Part shown: piece by piece, positions 16,928-25,659 of the stretch
Numbering within the stretch: the first letter of the stretch is position 1
Layout: the number at the start of each line of letters is the position of its first letter
Source: Sphaerochaetaceae bacterium
Lineage (GTDB): Bacteria; Spirochaetota; Spirochaetia; Sphaerochaetales; Sphaerochaetaceae
Assembly: GCA_024699225.1 (NCBI GenBank)
Contig: JAILPZ010000012.1
Span: 1-64,000 of the forward strand
Length of the DNA: 64,000 nucleotides
Direction of reading: 5' to 3'
Program-made: the position numbers and the translations under genes
Notes under the pieces: generated by a model
Databases searched by the model: none
Told to the model about the DNA's origin: nothing
What the model saw: only the letters and a program-made list of their open reading frames with translations

Positions 16928-17908
16928 TCAGAACCTGTTAGCCTTCATGTACTGAGCTCTTTCCCATTTTTCCGGATCAGCTATTCTTTCCTGTGCAAGA
17001 ATACCATCAAAATCCTTGATTGAGCTGTAATTGTGTTCCTTCATCCAGGCTTCAATTTCCTTTGTAATCTTTGAAGCAACTGTATAGCCTTCCTTGTATA
17101 CAACAGAGGTAAGCTGAACAGCCTTTGCACCTGCAAGAAGCATCTTTATAACAGTCTCGCTGTCTCTGATTCCTGTAGAAGAACAGATATCAGCTTTTAT
17201 CTCACCACTCATAAGGGCTGTCCAGCGAAGTGTCTCTGAGTACTCTCCCTTAGGCTGAATGAGGCGGTCTGCGCAGATCTTAACCTTATTTATATCAATG
17301 TCCGGACGGAAGAAATGATTGAACATAACAATTCCGTCAAAGCCCATCTGAGAATAATTTTTTACTACATTTGCTATGGATGTAAAATGCCACGGCATCT
17401 TGATTGAAAGCGGAAGTGAGATGGTATCTCTTGTAAGCTTTGCAACATCAAAATACAGCTTCTCAATTTCTGCACCGGTGATCTTTGCATTTGAAGGCAT
17501 AATATAATAGTTAAGCTCCAGAGCGTCTGCTCCGCTTTCCTGGAAAAGCTTTGCATATTCAAGCCATGCAGACTCGGATGTGCAGTTAATTGAAGCTATA
17601 ACAGGAATGTTAACAGCCTTTTTTGCCTTGTTTACAAGATCAAGATATTTGTCCAGATAGCGTTCCGTGGTAATTGAAGATACTACATCATAATAATCAT
17701 TACGAGCGTGGAAACCATCAACACTCTTAATGTCTGCATTAACATCAAAAGCAATCTGTTCTTCAAAAATTGATTTTAAAACAACAGCAGCAAAACCGGC
17801 ATCTTCTGCTTTTTTTACGCCATCTACATTGTCGGAAAGTGAAGAACTTCCTAAAATAAGCGGGTTCTTAAGTTTCAGACCCATATATGTGGTTTCAAGA
17901 TTTTGCAT
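16928..17908 (-). CDS. Dihydroorotate dehydrogenase-like flavoprotein
   Basis: A 326-residue FMN-binding TIM-barrel protein of the dihydroorotate dehydrogenase/PreA superfamily. The N-terminal GLKLKNPLILGSSSLSDNV and the AGFAAVVLKSIFEEQI segment are typical. The catalytic loop of true PyrD (NxSCPN) is replaced here by ELNYYIMP, so the catalytic cysteine is missing and pyrimidine synthesis is doubtful. ATG 17908 follows GGGGGTG, so I prefer it over upstream candidates. It leads the operon with the acyltransferase and lipoprotein genes. Confidence 0.85.
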   Translation of the reverse strand: MQNLETTYMGLKLKNPLILGSSSLSDNVDGVKKAEDAGFAAVVLKSIFEEQIAFDVNADIKSVDGFHARNDYYDVVSSITTERYLDKYLDLVNKAKKAVNIPVIASINCTSESAWLEYAKLFQESGADALELNYYIMPSNAKITGAEIEKLYFDVAKLTRDTISLPLSIKMPWHFTSIANVVKNYSQMGFDGIVMFNHFFRPDIDINKVKICADRLIQPKGEYSETLRWTALMSGEIKADICSSTGIRDSETVIKMLLAGAKAVQLTSVVYKEGYTVASKITKEIEAWMKEHNYSSIKDFDGILAQERIADPEKWERAQYMKANRF

Positions 17909-18058
17909 AAACACCCCCAATTTGGTTTTCATTCTATCACGTTTGCAAACTGTTAGCCACACCTAAGAACGTTATGAAAAATAATAGCGTTGAGTTTTAA
18001 CTTTTCACAAATGAATTAAAGAATATTTTAAGAAATCGTAAGAATTATCATAATAAAT

Positions 18059-18086
18059 TTGACTGTACATAAAAATATGCTAAAAT
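18059..18086 (+). promoter_or_regulatory. Promoter and repeat-bearing leader of serA-lrp
   Basis: TTGACT (18059-18064) and TAAAAT (18081-18086) are 16 bases apart. The leader of about 32 bases carries two ACCGG copies nine bases apart (18097-18110 region) and the AAGGAG Shine-Dalgarno; the repeats could be an operator for the neighbouring Lrp regulator. Confidence 0.65.
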
Positions 18087-18124
18087 ACTCTTGTAACCGG
18101 TATAACCGGACCAAGGAGAATTAT

Positions 18125-19009
18125 ATGCTTATTCTTATTTCTGACGCTTTTGACTCATCACTTGAAGGAAAACTCAAGGCATTTGGTGAGGTAACAACAG
18201 ATAAGGCAAGAGCCTGCGAGGCAGACGTAATCTTAGTTCGTGCCAAGACAATCTGTAACAAGGAATACATTGATGCAGCAAAAAACTGCAAGCTGATTAT
18301 CCGCGGAGGAGTTGGAATTGACAATATTGATAAGGCATATGCCGAATCAAAGGGAATTATTGTCCGCAACACCCCCAGAGCAAGTTCAATTGCTGTTGCA
18401 GAACTTACATTTGCCCTCATGCTCAGCGCACCTAACCACATCTGCGCCTATGATAAAGGCATGAAGGAAGGACAGTGGCTTAAAAACATCAAGAGAACAG
18501 AGCTTTACGGAAAAACTCTCGGTCTTCTTGGAATTGGAAATATTGCAACAAAGGTTGCTGAAAGAGCAAAGGCATTTGGAATGAATGTTGTAGCTTATGA
18601 TAAATATGTAAGCACATCCGCTGTGGCAAAGCTTGTTCCGACTGTTGAAGATGCAGTTAAGGATGCTGACTATATTTCCATTCACATGCCTCTTACAGAT
18701 GAGACACGCGGAATGTTCTCAGAAAAGCTCTTCTCAGTCATGACAAGAAAGCCGGTTATTATCAACGCAGCCCGCGGAGCTATCGTAGATGCAGAAGCTA
18801 TGGTAAAGGCTCTGGATGAAGGTCAGGTATCCTGGTACTGCGCAGACGTTTATCCGTCAGATCCACCGGCACAGGACTACCCTCTTCTTAAGGCAGAAAA
18901 GGTTACCCTGACTCCTCACGTAGGAGCAAACAGTGTTGAGAACCTCCTTAGAATTGGTGATGAGATCTGTGAGACAATTAAGACGCTCAAAGGCGAAGGC
19001 AAAATATAA
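18125..19009 (+). CDS. serA: D-3-phosphoglycerate dehydrogenase-like D-2-hydroxyacid dehydrogenase
   Basis: A 294-residue NAD-dependent D-isomer-specific 2-hydroxyacid dehydrogenase, of the short form without a C-terminal ACT regulatory domain. Motifs are GGVGIDNID, the Rossmann GLLGIGNIA, INAARGAIVDA and the catalytic-His segment TPHVGANS. Phosphoglycerate dehydrogenase (first step of serine synthesis) is the likeliest member, but other hydroxyacid substrates are possible. AAGGAG six bases before ATG 18125 sets the start. The stop codon shares a base with the start of the Lrp regulator gene. Confidence 0.82.
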   Translation: MLILISDAFDSSLEGKLKAFGEVTTDKARACEADVILVRAKTICNKEYIDAAKNCKLIIRGGVGIDNIDKAYAESKGIIVRNTPRASSIAVAELTFALMLSAPNHICAYDKGMKEGQWLKNIKRTELYGKTLGLLGIGNIATKVAERAKAFGMNVVAYDKYVSTSAVAKLVPTVEDAVKDADYISIHMPLTDETRGMFSEKLFSVMTRKPVIINAARGAIVDAEAMVKALDEGQVSWYCADVYPSDPPAQDYPLLKAEKVTLTPHVGANSVENLLRIGDEICETIKTLKGEGKI

Positions 19010-19464
19010 TGATGAAACTTGACGAGACCAATAAGACAATCATAAGACAGCTCAAAGAAGACGGCAGAAAACCTTTCAGCCAGATTGCGCAGGAAATAGG
19101 CGTTACGGAGAATACAGTAAGAGCCCGTGTCAATCAGATGATAAGGGAGAATATTCTTTCCATCTCTGCTGTGGTAGATCCCCAGACCATACCTGAAATG
19201 CAGGTTGTAATTATGGGAGTTAAACTCAAGACCATGGACCTTGAAAAGAAAGCCAAGGAGTTCATGAATCTTAAGGGTGTTATTTCTGCCGTAGTTGTTA
19301 CCGGAAGATTTGACCTTATTGTCCATCTTGTAACAAGCACAGATGAGGATAAGAGCCTTTTGAACTTCTTCAAGTTCGAATTAAGCAAGATTTCAGAGGT
19401 TTCAGATGTTGAGACCTTTGTAGTCTATCAGGCTCACAACTTCAAGGTACCTTACCTTCTCTGA
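19009..19464 (+). CDS. Lrp/AsnC family transcriptional regulator
   Basis: A 151-residue feast/famine regulator. The N-terminal winged helix-turn-helix is clear (LDETNKTIIRQLKEDG, then FSQIAQEIGVTENTVRARV), followed by a RAM ligand-binding domain (VVVTGRFDLIVHLVTS). Such proteins sense amino acids as octamers. Coupling to serA (one-base overlap) suggests it controls serine or related amino acid synthesis, possibly through the repeats in the serA leader. Confidence 0.88.
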   Translation: MMKLDETNKTIIRQLKEDGRKPFSQIAQEIGVTENTVRARVNQMIRENILSISAVVDPQTIPEMQVVIMGVKLKTMDLEKKAKEFMNLKGVISAVVVTGRFDLIVHLVTSTDEDKSLLNFFKFELSKISEVSDVETFVVYQAHNFKVPYLL

Positions 19465-19465
19465 T

Positions 19466-20200
19466 ATGGAAAGGAACATTAAGGCACGTGCAGTAGTAAC
19501 CTCAGTACAGGCACTGGGAGACATTCATAAAAGTGTCTCCCTTTTTTCACCGGAACTTGGGCACATCTACGCAAAGATTTATGGCGGACGCAAAGGAAAG
19601 AAAGCTTCCCTTGCTCCGCTTTTCTCTGCAGGAGACTTTCAGCTTTATCACAATCCTGTAAAAAATGAGTACTCCATAACAGAAGAAGACATTATTTTCC
19701 TTCCTCAGAATATCGGTGCGGACATAGAAGCAACCTACACTGCCTCTTACTTTTGTGAAACAGTTACCAGAATAAAAACTGACTCACCCCTGGAGGTGTA
19801 CAACCTTCTCGTCTCGGCATTGTTTGCACTCGAGCAGAACCCGGCTAACCACAGGAAAATACTGATTGACTATACCTGGAAACTGCTTAATATCAGCGGT
19901 ACTGTATCGGATCTGACAGAGTGCCCCTCCTGTTCAAAAACCCTGGCAGATGATGAGGTTCTTTATTTTTCAACCTCACTCATGACACCGGTATGCAAAA
20001 ACTGCTCTGAAACAGACTCTGTTATTCTTCTTCCAGGTTCAAGAAGATATTTAATCTACACGCAGAATATGAGCTTTGAAGAGGCTCTTGAGGTGCAGTT
20101 ATATGAAACAGCGCAGGAACGCCTTGTTCAGACACTCCTGCGCTACATAAATGCTTTTTGCAGATATCCGCTTAAAACCATCTCAAGCGGCATGCTTTAA
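19466..20200 (+). CDS. recO: DNA repair protein RecO
   Basis: A 244-residue RecO, which loads RecA onto SSB-coated DNA together with RecR. The N-terminal OB-fold shows KARAVVTSVQALGD, and a four-cysteine zinc site is visible in the C-terminal half (CPSC then CKNC). The start follows the lrp stop after a single base and has no Shine-Dalgarno of its own, so it is probably coupled. It ends one base from the convergent arcC. Confidence 0.88.
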   Translation: MERNIKARAVVTSVQALGDIHKSVSLFSPELGHIYAKIYGGRKGKKASLAPLFSAGDFQLYHNPVKNEYSITEEDIIFLPQNIGADIEATYTASYFCETVTRIKTDSPLEVYNLLVSALFALEQNPANHRKILIDYTWKLLNISGTVSDLTECPSCSKTLADDEVLYFSTSLMTPVCKNCSETDSVILLPGSRRYLIYTQNMSFEEALEVQLYETAQERLVQTLLRYINAFCRYPLKTISSGML

Positions 20201-21133
20201 TTACTGACTGACTACAGTTCCTGTTTTTCCGGCAAGTGCTTCCTTAGCCTTGTCAAGAGAAGTAATTATACACTTTCTTCCCTTCTTGCTCTTTGCAAAC
20301 ATAACGGCTGCCTGAACCTTTGGAAGCATGGAACCAGGTGCAAACTGTCCTTCTGCTGCATACTTCTCAGCTTCTTCAATATTCATGGAAGAAAGCCATT
20401 TCTCGTCAGGTTTTCTGAAGTTTACTGCAACCTTCTCAACAGCTGTAAGAATTACAAGAAGATCTGCATCTATGAGCTCTGCAAGCTTCTCTGAAGCAAA
20501 GTCCTTATCTATAACAGCAGGAGTTCCATACAAAAGTCCGTTCTTTCTTATTACAGGAATTCCACCGCCGCCTACTGTAATTACTACACAACCGCCTCTG
20601 ATAAGCTCCTTTACGGCAGTTGTCTCTATTACGTCTATTGGTTTTGGAGAAGGGACAACACGGCGGTAACCGCGTCCTGCATCTTCAACCATTACAAAAC
20701 CCTTTTCCCTGGTAATGCGTTCAGCAGTCTCCTTGTCATAGAAGGCTCCGACAGGTTTTGTAGGATTCTGGAAAGCCTTGTCGTTTTCATCAACAAGAAC
20801 CTGAGTTACTACAGTGGCAACTTCCTTCTTGATTGAGCGGCTGACAAGCTCGTTTCCAATAGCATTCTGTAAATGATATCCAATATAACCCTGACTCATG
20901 GCCCCGCATTCGGGGAAAGGCATGTCGGACTTAATGGCCTTGACCTCTGCAGCTGCAGACATTCCGAGATTAATCATGCCGACCTGTGGGCCGTTTCCAT
21001 GAGCTATAACTATCTCGTTGCCCTCTTCAATAAGGTCAACAATCGGTTTTGCTGTTTCTCTGACAAGCTGAAGCTGCTCGGCAGGTGTGTTTCCAAGGGC
21101 GTTTCCGCCAAGTGCAATAACTATTTTTGCCAT
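20201..21133 (-). CDS. arcC: Carbamate kinase
   Basis: Forms ATP from carbamoyl phosphate and ADP, usually in arginine deiminase or purine/allantoin fermentation. The 310-residue protein has IALGGNALG at the N-terminus, AHGNGPQVG, GGGGIPV and DKDFASEKLA, all typical of the amino acid kinase fold. GGAG precedes the ATG. No arginine deiminase or ornithine carbamoyltransferase lies in this window, so its pathway is not shown here. Confidence 0.95.
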   Translation of the reverse strand: MAKIVIALGGNALGNTPAEQLQLVRETAKPIVDLIEEGNEIVIAHGNGPQVGMINLGMSAAAEVKAIKSDMPFPECGAMSQGYIGYHLQNAIGNELVSRSIKKEVATVVTQVLVDENDKAFQNPTKPVGAFYDKETAERITREKGFVMVEDAGRGYRRVVPSPKPIDVIETTAVKELIRGGCVVITVGGGGIPVIRKNGLLYGTPAVIDKDFASEKLAELIDADLLVILTAVEKVAVNFRKPDEKWLSSMNIEEAEKYAAEGQFAPGSMLPKVQAAVMFAKSKKGRKCIITSLDKAKEALAGKTGTVVSQ

Positions 21134-21191
21134 TTGTTTACTCCTGTCTGAATTTTACTACCGGGTGCAACAAATTGCAACAAAATAGAAA

Positions 21192-22442
21192 CTACTCTGC
21201 GCTGTTAAGCTTTAAACCTATGAGGTTGCATAAATAGAAAATAAGGAAGAAGGTAATCTGTGGCCAGTTATCCTGAATAAAGACTCCGGGAAGGATAATC
21301 TTGAGCATAATAAGCACAAGAATCAGAGACAGAAAAAGAGTATAGAAGAACTTCAGAGATCTTCTGTGTCTGTTTGGCCTTATTGAAAGAAAAGCCACAA
21401 CAAGCAGAAGAGGATTCATAAACAGAAGATTCTCATTGAGGTAGGTATAGTCATGAAGCGTAAAGAACATCATGAAAAACAGAACTGCACCCAAAATGGC
21501 AAAATATAAATGAAGAAGGAAGCTGTAGGTGGCCCCTGTTACAGAGAAGAACGGGAAGTCTCTTCTGAGGAACATAAAAATCAGCTGAAGAACCCCGAGT
21601 ATAACAGCAGCACTTATTGCCTTAAATGTGTAGTTTACAGGTTTTGATGCATACTGCTGGTTGTTTTCACTTTCAGAGACAACAACAGTCTGAGAAGCAA
21701 CAGACGGATACTGTTCAAGGGCATTGAAGAAAACAGACGGGAGAAACATATCATCCCAGTAAGACTGTTTTAAGTCTATGTTTCTGCCCTCAAGTGCATC
21801 CAGTGTCCACAAAATTACAAGGTTTCTGGAAAGAACCATGTTTGCCATCTCACGGTATGTATATCCTTCTACCTTTTCAGTATCTGCTTTTATCTGGCCG
21901 TCTGTTATGCGGTCCAGAAGATCTCTGATTCTTGTTGAGCAGTTATCCCTGTAGTTATGGTACAGATATGTATCGTATTCAGCACTGCTGTTTGTATTTA
22001 AGAAGGTAATAACAGCAGCCTTCTCTTCGTTTGTAAGGTTCAGTTCCCTCTTGTAAATACTTCTTCCGGCCTCTGCAGCAGCTGAGATTTCATACCTGGC
22101 ATAAGATGCAGCGCACTTGTACCACAGTCTTCCCATTGCAAAATTAATGTAGAAGTCAGGACCGAACTCAAAGCGGCCATAGTCAAAGAGCACACTCTCA
22201 GAGTCCTTGCTTTCAACTAAAATGCCAATATGACCGAACCACTGGTAGAGAACATCGCCGCTGTTTATGTAAAGGACACTGATCTTGCAGTTATCCAGAA
22301 AGTCCTCTGTAAATCTCTGAAATCCGTCTTCCCTGTAAAAATTATCCAGCATGTACTGAGAATCATAGTAAGACGGAGTTTCTGCACAGAAGGCCGGGAA
22401 AGCAAGGAGGATCAGAAAAAGAAAAACAGCGGCTTTTTTCAT
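21192..22442 (-). CDS. DUF4105 (Lnb-like) membrane protein
   Basis: A 416-residue protein with a signal peptide (KKAAVFLFLILLAFPAFCAE), a periplasmic domain and about five C-terminal membrane helices from residue 270 on. The periplasmic part carries the DUF4105 signature: WFGHIGIL, YGRFEFG and the cysteine motif NYRDNCSTRIRDLLD. In other bacteria a protein with this domain (Lnb) N-acylates lipoproteins, a role that would suit this lipoprotein-rich genome, but this is inference from the family. The ATG overlaps the recJ stop by one base. Confidence 0.78.
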   Translation of the reverse strand: MKKAAVFLFLILLAFPAFCAETPSYYDSQYMLDNFYREDGFQRFTEDFLDNCKISVLYINSGDVLYQWFGHIGILVESKDSESVLFDYGRFEFGPDFYINFAMGRLWYKCAASYARYEISAAAEAGRSIYKRELNLTNEEKAAVITFLNTNSSAEYDTYLYHNYRDNCSTRIRDLLDRITDGQIKADTEKVEGYTYREMANMVLSRNLVILWTLDALEGRNIDLKQSYWDDMFLPSVFFNALEQYPSVASQTVVVSESENNQQYASKPVNYTFKAISAAVILGVLQLIFMFLRRDFPFFSVTGATYSFLLHLYFAILGAVLFFMMFFTLHDYTYLNENLLFMNPLLLVVAFLSIRPNRHRRSLKFFYTLFLSLILVLIMLKIILPGVFIQDNWPQITFFLIFYLCNLIGLKLNSAE

Positions 22443-24562
22443 CAGTGTCGTCTCATATCCAGAACTGTAATCTGAATTGTTTCCTGGTTCCTATAGTAGT
22501 TTCTCCCTACTCTGAATACAACATCTACTATGTCCCCATCATCAAAATCATGACCCAATCTTGAACCGGCTCCCCAGAAAACAGAAGACCATACGTATGA
22601 ACCGTACTCAAGGTTGAACTTAAGGTGGGCTGAAGACGCATCTTTCTGATTGGACATAAGAGTGACAGAAGTAAGCCGTGCACCGTTTATCATAAACACA
22701 AGAGGAGGATTCTCCTCACCGTAGGGTTCAAAACGGCTGACTATACTCAGGATATTGGGGGTAAGCTGCATGGAAGAAAGGGCAGCATCATACTCAACTG
22801 ACGGCTCTTCCTCCTCAGGACAGTCAATATAATCCACATCCTCTGACAGCCTTACCAGAAACTCATTTACATTCTCTGTTTTAAGTGAAAAACCTCCGGC
22901 ATAGGCATGTCCGCCAAAGTCGTCAAACAGTTCAGCGTAAGAAGTGAGAAAGTCATGACAGTTAAACCCGTTGGAACTTCTCATAGAGCCCACACATCGT
23001 CCTTCCTCAGGCTCAGTTATAACAATTGAAGGAGCCTTGAAGTTCTTATTAAGGCGCGTTGCAATTATTCCGGCTATTCCACGGGGAATCTCCCTGTCAT
23101 TTACAACAACAAACTTGCTTCCGAACTGTTCAAAGCTCTTTCTGGCAGAAGGGAGAATCCTGTCCCAGGCCTTCTCACCAAGCTTTTTACGCTCATCATT
23201 CATTTCAACAAGCTTTGTCGCATACTCAAAGGCATCTGCAGATGAAGAGCTTAAAAGCATCTCAACTGCCACATCAGGTCTTCCGAGTCTGCCTGAAGCA
23301 TTCATCAGAGGTGAAACATTCCACCCTATATCGGTGGCAGAGATCTCTCTTCCGGTAAGGTTCTGCATGGATAAAAACGGAACAAGGTTTTCGCGGCAGC
23401 CTTCTTCCATAACCTTAAGACCGTTTCTGACAAGAATCCTGTTCTCGTCCTTCATGGGCATGAGGTCACTTACGGTTCCAATTGCAACAAGATCGGTTAA
23501 GGTCCTGTAATCCCTGTACAGCAAAGGAGTTGTAGCTCTGACATACGCAGAGAAAAGCCCAATCAGGGTATCAAGTTCGCTTCTTGCACTGCTGTACCTT
23601 GCAAAGCGGCTTATTGCAGAAAGCTCAAAAAGGCTTTTTCCTCTGACTGAAGGAAGACTTTCATCAAACTTGCCCCTCAGATCCTGAAGACTTATATCTG
23701 CCTTGGGAAAGGCCTTCTTCATCTGAATAAGCTCAGTCTCAGAGTCCAGAACCATAATGGGAAGGCCGCATGAAAGGAACTTAATCAGACGGCTGTTCTC
23801 AGGAGGAAGAACTCCCGGCACAACCTCTTCAGACACTCTTGAGGTCTCTATGAGATTTTCAATGGTGGCAGCCTCAATTATCACGGTATCCTTTCCCGGA
23901 TATGCATGAAGAAGCATGAAGCGTTCCTTGTAGTAAGGAGTCTGAGCAAAACGCAGGGCCCAGATACACTTGGCAGCAACACCTACTCCTGCAAGATGGG
24001 CAAAAGGATAACCTGACCCCTCAACCTTAGGGTCAATGACAGCCACGGCCGGTGGCAGCATGGTTCCAATGTGATGATCAGTTACCAGGAAATCCAGGCC
24101 CTTAGTATTGGCGTAATCTATCTCGTCAAAGCATGAGATTCCGCAGTCAACAGTTATGGCCAGGGTAACACCGTCAGAGACAGCACTGTCTATTTTCTCT
24201 TTAGTAACACCGTAGGGTTCATTTCCCATGGGCAGGGTGTAGGAGACATCCAGCCCCAGACGGCGCAATTCCAGAACCATGAGGGAGGTACTTGTTATTC
24301 CATCCACATCACGGTCACCGAATACACGAACCTTTTCTTTGTTTTCAACAGCTTCCAGTACACGGTCGCAGAAAGTCTCCATATCCTCAAAAAGGAACGG
24401 ATTATGAAGAAAAGATATGTCGTTTTCCAGGTAAAACCTGGCACTTTCCATGTCGGAAACTCCCCTTCCCGACATAATTTTCGCAGAGACAAGATCTACG
24501 TTGAGCCTGTCCTGCAGCAGCCCTATGTCACTCTGGCTGCTCTGTCTTGCAATCCATTTCAT
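22442..24562 (-). CDS. recJ: Single-stranded-DNA exonuclease RecJ
   Basis: A 706-residue 5'-3' single-strand exonuclease used in recombination and mismatch repair. The DHH-family metal motifs are present: FGDRDVDGITST, VDCGIS, VTDHHIG, and later the DHHA1-type AGGFSLK segment. It is longer than the usual 560-580 residues because of an insertion of about 100 residues between the DHH motifs and the second domain (residues about 235-340). The ATG has no Shine-Dalgarno. The DUF4105 gene follows with a one-base overlap. Confidence 0.92.
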   Translation of the reverse strand: MKWIARQSSQSDIGLLQDRLNVDLVSAKIMSGRGVSDMESARFYLENDISFLHNPFLFEDMETFCDRVLEAVENKEKVRVFGDRDVDGITSTSLMVLELRRLGLDVSYTLPMGNEPYGVTKEKIDSAVSDGVTLAITVDCGISCFDEIDYANTKGLDFLVTDHHIGTMLPPAVAVIDPKVEGSGYPFAHLAGVGVAAKCIWALRFAQTPYYKERFMLLHAYPGKDTVIIEAATIENLIETSRVSEEVVPGVLPPENSRLIKFLSCGLPIMVLDSETELIQMKKAFPKADISLQDLRGKFDESLPSVRGKSLFELSAISRFARYSSARSELDTLIGLFSAYVRATTPLLYRDYRTLTDLVAIGTVSDLMPMKDENRILVRNGLKVMEEGCRENLVPFLSMQNLTGREISATDIGWNVSPLMNASGRLGRPDVAVEMLLSSSSADAFEYATKLVEMNDERKKLGEKAWDRILPSARKSFEQFGSKFVVVNDREIPRGIAGIIATRLNKNFKAPSIVITEPEEGRCVGSMRSSNGFNCHDFLTSYAELFDDFGGHAYAGGFSLKTENVNEFLVRLSEDVDYIDCPEEEEPSVEYDAALSSMQLTPNILSIVSRFEPYGEENPPLVFMINGARLTSVTLMSNQKDASSAHLKFNLEYGSYVWSSVFWGAGSRLGHDFDDGDIVDVVFRVGRNYYRNQETIQITVLDMRRH

Positions 24563-24646
24563 CTATCTATATTCACTTTTAATTAAAATCAAAGCCGTAT
24601 AAAAAAAGATAACTAAAAAAGTGCTCATTTGCAACACAGGACAATA

Positions 24647-24683
24647 CAAGAGGTTGAGCATTTTACCCTCTTGAGGCTATCAT
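24647..24683 (+). promoter_or_regulatory. Promoter with overlapping dyad before the queuosine-precursor transporter
   Basis: TTGAGC (24654-24659) and TATCAT (24678-24683) are 18 bases apart and end seven bases before the ATG. A perfect inverted repeat, CAAGAGG (24647-24653) with CCTCTTG (24667-24673), overlaps the -35 box and spacer. TGCTCA at 24622-24627 is also complementary to TGAGCA at 24655-24660. This could be an operator or, if transcribed from further upstream, a structured leader. Confidence 0.55.
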
Positions 24684-24690
24684 TTACCCT

Positions 24691-25338
24691 ATGGAAAAAA
24701 TCAATGAAAAGAATATAGGAAAAAGAGACTTCCTCTTTGCACTTTTTATTGCCTCAATGGTAATAGTCAACACTCTGGGAAGTAAGATAACAACCATACT
24801 CGGAGTCCGTGTCTCTGTAGGAATCTTCCTTGTTCCTGTTCTGTTTCTGGTAACTGACATAATCGGTGAAGTCTTTGGCTCAAAGGAAGCCCAGCACTTT
24901 GTAAACACAGCGACAATCATGCTTGTCTTCATGTTTGTTTTAAGTTTTCTCTTTATTAAGCTCTCCCCGAATGAGACATGGGGCCTTCAGAAAGAATATG
25001 AAACCATCTTCGGTTCATCCATGAGAATGACAGGAGCCAGCATAATAAGCTTTGTAATAAGTCAGAAGCTGGATGTTGTTCTTTTCTCTGCATGGAAGAA
25101 AGTCACACACGGAAAGCATCTGTGGATTAGAAACAACTTCTCTACAATCATCAGCCAGTTCATAGACACAACCATCTTTGATTTTATTGCCTTCTACCAC
25201 ATGACTGAAAAGTACACGGTATCCTTTGTCTTTTCTCTGATCATTCCGTACTGGCTCTTTAAGGTTGTCTTTGCCCTCCTTGACACCCCGTTCTGTTACC
25301 TTGGTGTCAAATGGATGAAGGGTGAGTTAAAGAAATAA
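24691..25338 (+). CDS. Queuosine precursor transporter (YhhQ family)
   Basis: A 215-residue integral membrane protein of the YhhQ/VUT_1 family, which imports queuosine precursors such as preQ0 or preQ1. The N-terminal block with VNTLGSKI and the VTDIIGEVFG motif are diagnostic, and the later GASIISFVISQKLD segment fits too. Six to seven membrane helices are visible. There is no Shine-Dalgarno; a promoter abuts the ATG. No queuosine biosynthesis gene is in the window, which fits a salvage lifestyle but does not prove it. Confidence 0.86.
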   Translation: MEKINEKNIGKRDFLFALFIASMVIVNTLGSKITTILGVRVSVGIFLVPVLFLVTDIIGEVFGSKEAQHFVNTATIMLVFMFVLSFLFIKLSPNETWGLQKEYETIFGSSMRMTGASIISFVISQKLDVVLFSAWKKVTHGKHLWIRNNFSTIISQFIDTTIFDFIAFYHMTEKYTVSFVFSLIIPYWLFKVVFALLDTPFCYLGVKWMKGELKK

Positions 25339-25340
25339 AA

Positions 25341-25365
25341 AACGGGACCGTTTTACAGTCCCGTT
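25341..25365. terminator. Bidirectional terminator between transporter and histone-like gene
   Basis: AACGGGAC and GTCCCGTT form a perfect eight-base-pair stem around CGTTTTACA. It sits three bases after the transporter stop and lies downstream of the convergent small gene; TTTTTT follows on the minus strand. Confidence 0.75.
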
Positions 25366-25390
25366 ATGATTGAAATTGATCAATCCGAAA

Positions 25391-25567
25391 TTACATATTA
25401 TTCTTTGTTTCCTGAATTTCGGAGCGTCTTACCTTTGTAAGTTTTCCAATCTCGGCAAGTGCCTTTCTAGCTCTTGCAGCAGAAGCCTTTACTCCCTTTT
25501 CAGTAAACTTCTGATTTTCAGAGACGTATGCTTCAAAAAGCTGAACTAAATTCTCATGAGTTGACAT
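25391..25567 (-). CDS. Small basic histone-H1-like (Hc1-type) protein
   Basis: A 58-residue, lysine- and arginine-rich protein that is easily missed because of its size. After an amphipathic N-terminus it carries GVKASAARARKALAEIGK followed by TKVRRSEIQE, the pattern of short bacterial histone H1/Hc1-like proteins (one amphipathic helix, then the A-x-RARKAL motif). It probably binds nucleic acid. GGAGG lies nine bases ahead of the ATG, and TTGTGT-16-TAAAAT further upstream is a good promoter, so this is a real single-gene unit. The family assignment is by eye. Confidence 0.75.
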   Translation of the reverse strand: MSTHENLVQLFEAYVSENQKFTEKGVKASAARARKALAEIGKLTKVRRSEIQETKNNM

Positions 25568-25659
25568 TTTCAGAATCCTCCTTCTAAAGTATGTCTTATT
25601 TTAACACAAATATCCCTGCACACAATAAATTTAGTGCGTTTTTTCGAAAAAAATTGCAA

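Noticed and set aside
24647-24680. preQ1-I riboswitch before the queuosine-precursor transporter
   Set aside because: The hairpin resembles the P1 stem and GGTT loop, but the A-rich tail and the spacing needed for the second helix are missing, and a promoter -10 box lies within the supposed tail.
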